5,390 nt of DNA from an uncultured Chloroflexota bacterium (lineage in GTDB: Bacteria > Chloroflexota > Anaerolineae > Aggregatilineales > Phototrophicaceae): positions 1 through 5,390 of the forward strand of contig CALMDI010000272.1 of NCBI GenBank assembly GCA_937864975.1, in the 5' to 3' direction. Below are positions 1 to 4,935 of this stretch, piece by piece. A program made the translations under genes and the position numbers. The notes under the pieces are model-generated. The model searched no databases and was not told the DNA's origin. It worked only from the letters and a program-made list of their open reading frames with translations. Every line of letters starts with the position of its first letter. The first letter of the stretch is position 1.

Positions 1-979
1 GTCCAAACGAGCGACGGATGGTGTCATACATAGCGTGGATTTCGGGCGCGTTCTCCATCAGGTCATGCTTGAAGGGCGGGAAGATGAACTCCATCGCCTC
101 GATCAGGTCGAGACCATACTGCAAACACAGGGCGTCAATCGCGCGGTCGACGTCCTGCGAGTCGGAGTTGCCGGGTTCGAGCTCGATGCCGACCATTGCC
201 GCTTCGAGACGGAAGCGCGAGATCGTATTGAACTCGCCGTTGTGTCCAAGCACGTTGAAAGGCTGCACACGCTCGAAAATCGGGTCGGTGTTGGTGCTGT
301 AGCGCGCGTGACCGAGCGTGACCGTCGATGCGTATTCTGGGTCGCGCAGCTCTGGATAATAGCGGCGCAGAATTTCGACCGTGCCCTGCACCTTATAAAC
401 GACGCTGCGCGACGAGAACGACGGGAAATGCACGCCGAGATCGTGTTCAAGCTGCGCCTGCACGCCGAACAGCACGGATTCGAGACGGTCGCTCGTGACG
501 CTGCCATTCATCCCGGCGATCTGCCAGAAGACTGGCTCATTCTTCGTGGCGTTGCGCCCCAGCACGTCGCGATTAATCTTGCCCGGCTGGTCGATCAGAA
601 TTTCGAGACCCGCTTCCGCGATCCGGCGGCAAATCTGGTCGACAAGGTGATTCGCGCGGGAGCGATCCTTCACCGGGATCATCAGGTGGGCGACCCAGAA
701 GTTCGGGTCGGCGGCGAGTGACGAGCGGTGCCCGGCGCGCATGAGCGTTTTCGCCCACAACTGGCGCGGGATATCCGTCATGATGCCAACGCCATCGCCT
801 TCGCCGTCGACAATACCGGTACGATGCCCCATGCGTGTCAGCGCTTCAATCGTGCGCTTGACGTTGCCGTGGGTGGCTTGCCCTCCCTTACGGACGGCGC
901 AAATGAGCGCGCAGGCATCGCGCTCACGAGTGTCTTCGTCGTGGAGAGGGGGAACGTTCGGGTGAGTTGGGTCGGACAT
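1..979 (-). CDS. gltB: Glutamate synthase large subunit-type protein, N-terminal glutaminase domain (partial)
   Basis: Reading leftward from the ATG at 979-977 gives 326 codons without a stop, running off the left edge. The visible part matches the class II (Ntn) glutamine amidotransferase domain of GltB, which hydrolyses glutamine to glutamate and passes ammonia to a synthase domain. Cys23 in RERDACALI is the expected N-terminal nucleophile after propeptide removal. Further family marks are RMGHRTGIVDGEGDGVGI (49-66), the Arg loop GHARYSTNT (223-231), the oxyanion/Asn motif GHNGEFNTI (245-253), and GNSDSQDVDRAIDAL (270-284). These differ in detail from the classical HRRFSTNT form, so it may be a divergent or separately encoded GltB branch. 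The FMN-binding and GXGXG domains would lie outside the window. The start is well supported by AGGAGG five bases upstream of the ATG. The domain call is solid; the symbol is less certain because only about a fifth of a normal GltB is visible. Confidence 0.88.
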   Translation of the reverse strand, partial: MSDPTHPNVPPLHDEDTRERDACALICAVRKGGQATHGNVKRTIEALTRMGHRTGIVDGEGDGVGIMTDIPRQLWAKTLMRAGHRSSLAADPNFWVAHLMIPVKDRSRANHLVDQICRRIAEAGLEILIDQPGKINRDVLGRNATKNEPVFWQIAGMNGSVTSDRLESVLFGVQAQLEHDLGVHFPSFSSRSVVYKVQGTVEILRRYYPELRDPEYASTVTLGHARYSTNTDPIFERVQPFNVLGHNGEFNTISRFRLEAAMVGIELEPGNSDSQDVDRAIDALCLQYGLDLIEAMEFIFPPFKHDLMENAPEIHAMYDTIRRSFG

Positions 980-984
980 GCGTT

Positions 985-990
985 CCTCCT
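985..990 (-). promoter_or_regulatory. Shine-Dalgarno of gltB-type gene
   Basis: On the minus strand AGGAGG precedes the ATG (979-977) with a five-base spacer. It is the strongest ribosome binding site in the window and fixes the start so that the nucleophile is Cys23. Confidence 0.8.
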
Positions 991-1006
991 GCGGTGGTTC
1001 CGGGCG

Positions 1007-1046
1007 ATACCCTCTTTGGTGAGGTGCGACAAAAAAGAGAGGGTAT
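1007..1046 (-). promoter_or_regulatory. Leader hairpin upstream of gltB-type gene
   Basis: ATACCCTCT (1007-1015) and AGAGGGTAT (1038-1046) are perfect 9-bp inverted arms separated by 22 bases. The stem lies between the candidate promoter and the Shine-Dalgarno, and its first base nearly coincides with the predicted transcript start. It could shape or stabilise the 5' leader. It is not followed by a T-tract on the minus strand, so it is not a standard terminator, and I recognise no known riboswitch. Confidence 0.4.
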
Positions 1047-1052
1047 TCTTTG

Positions 1053-1079
1053 TTTATAGTTTGCAGGAGCTGGGGTCAA
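1053..1079 (-). promoter_or_regulatory. Candidate promoter of gltB-type gene
   Basis: On the minus strand TTGACC (1079-1074) is followed after 15 bases by TATAAA (1058-1053). Both boxes match the sigma-70 consensus at five of six positions, but the spacer is shorter than the preferred 17. Transcription would begin near 1046, giving a leader of about 67 bases. This is a reading of consensus boxes only. Confidence 0.4.
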
Positions 1080-1090
1080 GAATCTACAGA

Positions 1091-1123
1091 CACAATACGA
1101 GAGATTGCGCTTCCCGTGTTGTG
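1091..1123. repeat. Imperfect inverted repeat between unknown gene and gltB promoter
   Basis: CACAATACG (1091-1099) and CGTGTTGTG (1115-1123) pair over nine positions with one G·U wobble on the plus strand (one mismatch on the minus strand), with a 15-base loop. It lies 12 bases upstream of the candidate -35 box of gltB and about 45 bases past the stop of the 75-codon gene. It could be an operator dyad or a weak transcript-end hairpin. No T-run follows on either strand. Confidence 0.25.
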
Positions 1124-1166
1124 GTAATTTGCACAAGCAATGTAAACGGTTTGTTAAATCCATTGT

Positions 1167-1394
1167 TCACTTACTAAAGTCTTCGCCTCTGGTACCAGTG
1201 AAAATTAAGCGTTCCAGTTCTTCCACATCTTCAGGCGTTAGTGTGAACTGATCCAGCATTTCTACTAACTTTTTGCCAGACATCGGCGGTGGCAATGGCG
1301 TAACTTTGTTCAGGTGAGGATACTTGGATTCAGTAAGAAAGCGATAGACAGTCTTTCGCTTAGCAAGGATGTGGATGTGCTTTATGGGCATCAC
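1167..1394 (-). CDS. Hypothetical protein, 75 codons, downstream of Nmad2 gene
   Basis: I do not recognise this protein. Starting at GTG 1394-1392 (or the adjacent ATG 1391-1389), it encodes a basic N-terminal half (IKHIHILAKRKTVYRFL), a proline-rich PLPPP turn near residue 36, and an acidic C-terminal helix (KLVEMLDQFTLTPEDVEELERLIF). The end resembles the helical tails of small antitoxin-like proteins only in general character. The gene begins 19 bases after the stop of the Nmad2 gene on the same strand, which suggests cotranscription. The upstream AGAAGG lies very close to the start, so the ribosome binding site is imperfect. Base composition is AT-rich like the Nmad2 gene and unlike gltB and pucR. 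An internal start at the Met of PPPMSGKK is possible. It could be a real small gene or the remainder of a larger one. Confidence 0.5.
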   Translation of the reverse strand: MMPIKHIHILAKRKTVYRFLTESKYPHLNKVTPLPPPMSGKKLVEMLDQFTLTPEDVEELERLIFTGTRGEDFSK

Positions 1395-1413
1395 CTTCTG
1401 TGAATTGTGGATC

Positions 1414-2046
1414 CTAGCAATTTGAGTGTAGGTCTTCTACAAGAATAGGTGTTCGAAAGAGTTTATATTCTGGATTTCCGTACAGGAAATTGGGTTTCAA
1501 GTTCAGGCTTTCAAGCCACTGGGAAAATTCTGATATATACCGATCATTGGCACTTGACCGGTGCCCCTGAGTTTGGTTAACAATCGGCAGAAGATGAGAG
1601 GGTAGAGGAAGCGGTTGATCTCCGAAATAGTAAAAGTGATCTGATATGAGGGCGTACTGCCCCCTGAGGTCGCGTGCTCGGTTACTAGAATTGTGGACAC
1701 TGGCGCGGACTTTTGGAGGGTCGAAGGAAAAGTCGTAAATTGCATCTCCTAAGCGACAGCGTCCATCTTTATCACGCCAACGTGGAATCTTGTTTGGTGC
1801 ATACGATCTTACGAATTCATCATAGTCACGCATCGTCAATTTCTGTGTGACGCGCATAGCATAGACAATTTTTCCACTTGCGTTGCCAATCGGCGCGTTC
1901 ACCGATCCTGTTCCTACAATCCAGTCGCCAACTTGAGCTGTACGTCGAATAGCTGGCTTGCAGATAACAAGCGTACATAAGCCCCAAAATGGATTTGGTG
2001 CGGCTCCATCATCAATTGGAATGCAATACGAAAAAAGTCGAGTCAT
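1414..2046 (-). CDS. Nmad2-family putative nucleotide-modification-associated protein
   Basis: The 210-residue protein carries the recognisable pattern of the Nmad2 domain, named from studies of phage and bacterial base-hypermodification loci: RLFSY at the N-terminus, DDGAAPNPFWG (12-22), CTLVICKPAIRR (24-35), VGDWIVGTGS (39-48), GKIVYAMRVTQKLT (58-71), GDAIYDF (100-106) and LISDHFYYFG (133-142). The domain fills the whole protein, so the length looks complete. The biochemical activity of the family is not established; a role in making or handling modified bases is inferred from family context. No glycosylase, methyltransferase or nuclease partner is visible here. The only close companion is the 75-codon gene 19 bases downstream. 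No good Shine-Dalgarno or promoter is seen upstream, and the 87-bp pucR-tail remnant ends 26 bases before the start codon. GC content is clearly lower than in gltB or pucR, which points to transfer. Confidence 0.83.
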   Translation of the reverse strand: MTRLFSYCIPIDDGAAPNPFWGLCTLVICKPAIRRTAQVGDWIVGTGSVNAPIGNASGKIVYAMRVTQKLTMRDYDEFVRSYAPNKIPRWRDKDGRCRLGDAIYDFSFDPPKVRASVHNSSNRARDLRGQYALISDHFYYFGDQPLPLPSHLLPIVNQTQGHRSSANDRYISEFSQWLESLNLKPNFLYGNPEYKLFRTPILVEDLHSNC

Positions 2047-2071
2047 CGTAAAGTCTGACTTCCAACTCGTC

Positions 2072-2158
2072 TCAGTTCAGGGTCAGCAAGCGGCGTTTCG
2101 TCAGCGTAAGGCGCTGCGCCAGCCGTGCCTTTGGTCATTTGAGTTCGATCTGCACAAT
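2072..2158 (-). pseudogene. Remnant of a second pucR 3' end
   Basis: This stretch aligns without gaps to the last 87 bases of the intact pucR gene (2657-2743); by hand count 67 of 87 bases match (77%). Read in the same frame it gives IVQIELK, a stop, then PKARLAQRLTLTKRRLLTLN and a stop. That corresponds to residues 528-555 of the intact PucR (IAQIDLNRPETRLALHLALT and the following IRRLLSLN), with 17 of 28 residues identical. A CGA-to-TGA change places a stop at the Arg535 position. Similarity begins about 12 bases from the hicA stop and ends essentially at the pucR stop codon. It is therefore a decayed coding tail, not an intergenic repeat. It most likely derives from an old tandem paralogue, or from DNA brought in with a neighbouring cassette. 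Confidence 0.8.
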
Positions 2159-2169
2159 GCCATGTGAGA

Positions 2170-2390
2170 CTACAGTAGATCGAGGAACTCATCAACCGTC
2201 ATATTGGTCTGCCCGATGATGGAACGCAGCGTCCCGCGCTTCAATTGCTTGTGATTTGGAACGGATACCTGTGTAAATGAATCGTCGCGTCGCAGATGAT
2301 GTGGCTGCCCGGTTGCCGTAGAAAGTAAACACCTGCTCTCTGAAGTGCGTCCACACATTCACGCCCCGAAATTTGCGGAAGCGGCGTCAT
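2170..2390 (-). pseudogene. hicA: HicA-family mRNA interferase toxin, frameshifted
   Basis: The start ATG (2390-2388) overlaps the hicB stop by four bases (ATGA). The first frame reads MTPLPQISGRECVDAL and on to RQPGSHII, the HicA N-terminus with the catalytic His30 in GSH, then leaves the family and stops at 2243-2241. The family sequence resumes in another frame as LRRDDSFTQVSVPNHKQLKR and continues to GTLRSIIGQTNMTVDEFLDLL, ending with TAG at 2172-2170. Adding one base in the ATCATCTGCG stretch near 2295 restores one continuous frame of about 72 codons, the usual HicA length. HicA is a small double-stranded-RNA-binding-fold RNase that cleaves mRNA and is neutralised by HicB. As written, the product lacks the second half of the fold and should be inactive. 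A sequencing or assembly error could give the same picture. No slippery heptamer suggests programmed frameshifting. Confidence 0.87.
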
Positions 2391-2599
2391 ACTTCTGCGA
2401 TGAGTACCCGCGCGGCGTCTTCGGCGGGGACAGGGAGACCATCGGCTTCGAGAGAGTCGATATACCCCTGAATAGCGTCTTTAATATTTTCGAGCGCTTC
2501 ATCATAGGTGTCACCCTGCGAGATGCAGCCGGGAAGGCTTGGGACTTCGACGACATAGCCGCCGTCTTCGAGGTCAGCGATCAGAATAACCTGACGCAT
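2387..2599 (-). CDS. hicB: HicB-family antitoxin, short form
   Basis: The 70-residue protein shows the partial RNase H-like fold of HicB antitoxins: VILIADLEDGGYVVEVPSLP (4-23), GCISQGDTYDEALENIKDAI (24-43), then YIDSLEADGLPVPAED. HicB binds and blocks its HicA partner. This version ends after the core and has no C-terminal ribbon-helix-helix or helix-turn-helix, so it may not repress its own promoter in the usual way. The start ATG has AGGAG seven bases upstream, and a TATAAT box lies at 2636-2631. The stop overlaps the hicA start by four bases, so the pair was built for coupled translation in antitoxin-first order, which is common in short-HicB systems. The reading frame is intact although hicA is broken. 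It begins 57 bases after the pucR stop on the same strand. Confidence 0.9.
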   Translation of the reverse strand: MRQVILIADLEDGGYVVEVPSLPGCISQGDTYDEALENIKDAIQGYIDSLEADGLPVPAEDAARVLIAEV

Positions 2600-2630
2600 T
2601 GCGCTACTCCTGGTCTTAACCTCTCGAAGA

Positions 2631-2636
2631 ATTATA
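2631..2636 (-). promoter_or_regulatory. Candidate -10 box of hicBA
   Basis: On the minus strand a perfect TATAAT lies 31 bases upstream of the hicB start codon, in the short gap after pucR. No good -35 is present at 17 bases (TGAAAC is the best I see), so promoter strength is unclear. It would allow hicBA to be expressed independently of pucR. Confidence 0.45.
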
Positions 2637-2656
2637 CCGTCACTTGGGTTTAGGTT

Positions 2657-4324
2657 TCAGTTCAAACTCAGCAAGCGTCGTATCGTCAGCGCAAGGTGCA
2701 GCGCCAGCCGCGTCTCCGGTCGGTTCAGGTCAATCTGGGCGATCTCGTTGATGCGGTTCATCCGGTAGAGCAGCGTGTTGCGGTGGACGATCAGCATTTC
2801 CGCCGTCTGGCTCAGGTTGCCGTGGCAGGCGAAGAATGCTTCGAGCGTCTTAATCAAATCGGCGTGCTGGCGCATGTCATATTCCAGCAGCGAGCCGAGC
2901 GTGCGGTCGCAGAACGTCGCCAACTTTTCGCGGTCCGATAGACTGAGGATCAACTGATAAACGCCGAGGTCGCCAATGTAGAGCGGAGTATCCGTTTGCA
3001 GGCGTACGGCGAGGTCAAGCGCCTGCACGGCGTCCCGGTACGACGTGCGCCACACGGTCACGTCCCGCGCGGGCTGCCCGATGCCGATCGCGACGCGCGC
3101 GTTCGGGAACTGCCGCGCGATTTCACTGCCAATCGATTTCGCCAGCTTCATTGCCGTGCCGACCGAGTCCTTGGGGTCGGCGGTCTGGAACACGAGGACT
3201 TCGTTCTCGCGCTCCCGCTGCCAGACGAGGGCGCTCGCCCGCTGCGTTTGCGTCACGCTGTTGACGATGGTTTCGAGACGCCGCAGCGAGGGGGCTTTCT
3301 CGCCCTGCCACGTCAGCACGATTGCCATGTGCGCCTGCGACATATCGTGCTCGAAGCGCTCGCCCTGACGCACGGCTTCCTGCGGGCTGACGTCGCCGTT
3401 CAGAAGGCGGTCGAGGAACGTGCCGCGCAGCCGCTTCTCGGTATCGCTGATCGCCTTCGCCTTCGCCATTTCCAGCGCGCACGCCGCCGCGCCGTGCTCC
3501 GCGACCAGCAGATCGATGTCGTCCAGGTCGCTGTCCCAGCCAATAATCGACAGATAACCGCGCCCGACGTCCTTCGTAATCACCGGCGCGACGAGCCGCG
3601 CGACTCCCGGCGTCGGCAGTGCCTGCATCAACACCGGATTGTCGATCTCACTCACTCGGTGACGGTCTTGCAGGTCCACCGGCAGGTTATCGAGCTTACG
3701 CATGAACGTTTCAATTTCATCCCAGAAGGCGACGAACTGCGGCTGAACGGCAGTGTAAACCACCTGAAGGCGCTTATCCTGAATGATGACGGCTTTGTTG
3801 GTCAGCCGCGCCATCGCGCCGATTAGTTCGGGCATCCCTTCGTTGCGCGATGAAATTTGCGTAAGCTGGCGGTAAATCTGCGTGCCGCGTCGCTCAATCT
3901 GTCCCTTCCGGTCAACCAGTAAACTGACAATTGCTTTTTCGACCAGTCGTATGCGGCTGCCGCTCGGCAGGGTCATGACCGGCACGCCATACGCATTCGC
4001 TTCGGCAATCGCGGTGGGAGAGGCGGGGTCGCTCAACACGACCGCAGACGCCTGCGTATCTGACGCCCAGCGGACGACGTCGAGATCGGTGGTTAAGGGA
4101 GTACCGTTGTTTTCCTGAGGGGCGAACAAAATCATCTCACCGCGCTGAAGCGCTTTCGACGAGGTGTTCTCTTCGGGATAAATAATCGTCGTCCAGCTCA
4201 CCGGGCGGTTCAGCATCCCGTCCCCGGCAACGACCCGTGTGCCCAGCGGCAGCGCCAGCTTGCGGACTTCCTCGACCGTTACGCGGTTGGTTTCTTCGAT
4301 AAGGTCGCCCATGCTGACCTTCAT
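2657..4324 (-). CDS. pucR: PucR/CdaR-family transcriptional regulator
   Basis: The 555-residue protein has the full architecture of PucR/CdaR regulators. Residues about 15-135 form the N-terminal PucR domain (TVEEVRKLALPLGTRVVAG, then WASDTQASAVVL and EANAYGVPVMTLP). About 165-285 is a GAF-like middle region (LTNKAVIIQDKRLQVVY). About 290-440 is the degenerate GGDEF-like CdaR domain (AISDTEKRLRGTFLDRLLNG to WRTSYRDAVQALDLA). About 487-550 is the C-terminal helix-turn-helix (LIKTLEAFFACHGNLSQTAE, then LIVHRNTLLYRMNRI). Family members act in the cytoplasm as DNA-binding regulators of catabolic genes, for example purine or sugar-acid use; the effector here is unknown. Two starts are possible: ATG 4324, with GAAAGGG directly against it, or ATG 4312, with AAGGT four bases upstream. 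The symbol marks the family, not a proven orthologue. Its last 87 bases recur as a degenerate copy at 2072-2158, beyond hicBA. Confidence 0.92.
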   Translation of the reverse strand: MKVSMGDLIEETNRVTVEEVRKLALPLGTRVVAGDGMLNRPVSWTTIIYPEENTSSKALQRGEMILFAPQENNGTPLTTDLDVVRWASDTQASAVVLSDPASPTAIAEANAYGVPVMTLPSGSRIRLVEKAIVSLLVDRKGQIERRGTQIYRQLTQISSRNEGMPELIGAMARLTNKAVIIQDKRLQVVYTAVQPQFVAFWDEIETFMRKLDNLPVDLQDRHRVSEIDNPVLMQALPTPGVARLVAPVITKDVGRGYLSIIGWDSDLDDIDLLVAEHGAAACALEMAKAKAISDTEKRLRGTFLDRLLNGDVSPQEAVRQGERFEHDMSQAHMAIVLTWQGEKAPSLRRLETIVNSVTQTQRASALVWQRERENEVLVFQTADPKDSVGTAMKLAKSIGSEIARQFPNARVAIGIGQPARDVTVWRTSYRDAVQALDLAVRLQTDTPLYIGDLGVYQLILSLSDREKLATFCDRTLGSLLEYDMRQHADLIKTLEAFFACHGNLSQTAEMLIVHRNTLLYRMNRINEIAQIDLNRPETRLALHLALTIRRLLSLN

Positions 4325-4400
4325 CCCTTTCTTGATTACTCTGCATCACGCATTTTTAGAGCGGCGTCAATACCCTCACACGAGCGGCTGTAAGATGATG

Positions 4401-4754
4401 TTACGTCTCGTTAGTCAGCAGCCCGAAAACGATCACGACCACAAACACCAGCAGCGATACACCCAGTAAATTCGTCGCCGGGTTGACGTAGATGCTGTAG
4501 AGCGCAAAGAACAGCATCACGCCGCCCGCCAGCCACGTGATCGGGCTGACGCGCCAGCGCCGCGCGTACTGGAACATCGCCGAGCCGAGCAGAATTGCCG
4601 CGCCCGCGACCGGCACGAACCAGTTCGGAAGGGTACTCGTGCCCTGCCGGTCGGTTAACTGAAAAATGGCGAATGCCAGCACGAGCAGCGCCCACGTCGC
4701 CCGTTCGACCCGCGCTTCCGTTTCGCTTTTGCGCGCTGCGCGCCGTCGCGCCAT
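4401..4754 (-). CDS. Small four-helix membrane protein, hypothetical
   Basis: The 117-residue product starts with a basic, soluble stretch (MARRRAARKSETEARVER) and then has four hydrophobic segments: about 19-35 (ATWALLVLAFAIF), 45-64 (WFVPVAGAAILLGSAMF), 71-90 (PITWLAGGVMLFFALYSIYV) and 93-113 (TNLLGVSLLVFVVVIVFGLL). It should sit in the cytoplasmic membrane with the N-terminus inside by the positive-inside rule. I do not recognise a named family and see no catalytic motif. Codon use is GC-rich like pucR. The ribosome binding site is weak (GGATGAG before the ATG). It lies 76 bases upstream of pucR on the same strand, so they may share a transcript, although a separate pucR promoter cannot be excluded. 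It is divergent from the lipoprotein gene. Confidence 0.68.
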   Translation of the reverse strand: MARRRAARKSETEARVERATWALLVLAFAIFQLTDRQGTSTLPNWFVPVAGAAILLGSAMFQYARRWRVSPITWLAGGVMLFFALYSIYVNPATNLLGVSLLVFVVVIVFGLLTNET

Positions 4755-4764
4755 TGGCTCATCC

Positions 4765-4794
4765 CATCATATAAAGCGCACAACCGTTTGTGCA
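4765..4794 (-). promoter_or_regulatory. Weak candidate promoter of membrane-protein gene
   Basis: On the minus strand TTGCAC (4795-4790) and TATGAT (4771-4766) are 18 bases apart, upstream of the 4754 start. The -10 matches consensus at five of six positions, the -35 only at three. The 16-bp dyad at 4778-4793 covers the -35 end and spacer, the position expected for a repressor site. Low certainty. Confidence 0.25.
4778..4793. repeat. 16-bp dyad, candidate operator
   Basis: GCACAACCGTTTGTGC is an inverted repeat: 6-bp perfect arms GCACAA/TTGTGC around CCGT, with 7 of 8 half-site positions symmetric. It lies in the divergent region between the membrane protein and lipoprotein genes. Size and shape suit a helix-turn-helix dimer site. 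There is no direct evidence for the protein that would bind it. Confidence 0.4.
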
Positions 4795-4899
4795 ATATCA
4801 ATAATACGCAGGGATGCGGCGCAGCACAATTGCAGATATGGAGGTTGCCAGTACAATCTCAAAAGGGAGCTTGAGCGGTTCTGATGGGGAAGTGTCATT

Positions 4900-4931
4900 T
4901 GACAGGGGCATGGCGCGCCATGCCCCTGTCA
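4900..4931. repeat. Perfect 32-bp palindrome
   Basis: The left arm TGACAGGGGCATGGCG (4900-4915) is followed with no spacer by its exact reverse complement (4916-4931). As RNA it would form a very stable GC-rich hairpin with a tight loop at the central GCGC. No T-run follows on either strand, so it is not a typical intrinsic terminator. It ends 4, 13 or 16 bases before the three candidate start codons of the lipoprotein gene, in the usual place of the ribosome binding site. It has the look of dispersed palindromic elements found between genes in some bacteria; only one copy is in this window. Confidence 0.9.
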
Positions 4932-4935
4932 GCTT

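Noticed and set aside
35..721. Long plus-strand open frame of 228 codons
   Set aside because: It is antisense to the clearly recognisable glutaminase domain on the minus strand and shows no family motifs; GC-rich coding DNA often yields such frames.
2290..2300. Programmed -1 frameshift in hicA
   Set aside because: There is no slippery heptamer (X XXY YYZ), no downstream structure I can see, and the HicA family is not known to use frameshifting; a deletion or a sequence error is simpler.
2345..2653. Plus-strand open frame of 102 codons
   Set aside because: It is antisense to hicB and the hicA start; the minus-strand frames have clear family motifs and a ribosome binding site.
2072..2743. CRISPR or tandem repeat array
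   Set aside because: There are only two diverged copies of the 87-base unit about 500 bases apart, and both are coding tails of pucR. No regular spacer-repeat pattern occurs anywhere in the window.
2996..3826. Plus-strand open frame of 276 codons
   Set aside because: It lies entirely opposite pucR, is Arg/His/Pro-rich as expected of an antisense frame, and matches no family I know.
4900..4931. Intrinsic terminator
   Set aside because: The stem is strong, but neither strand has a T-tract after it, and on the plus strand it would end transcription right at a gene start.
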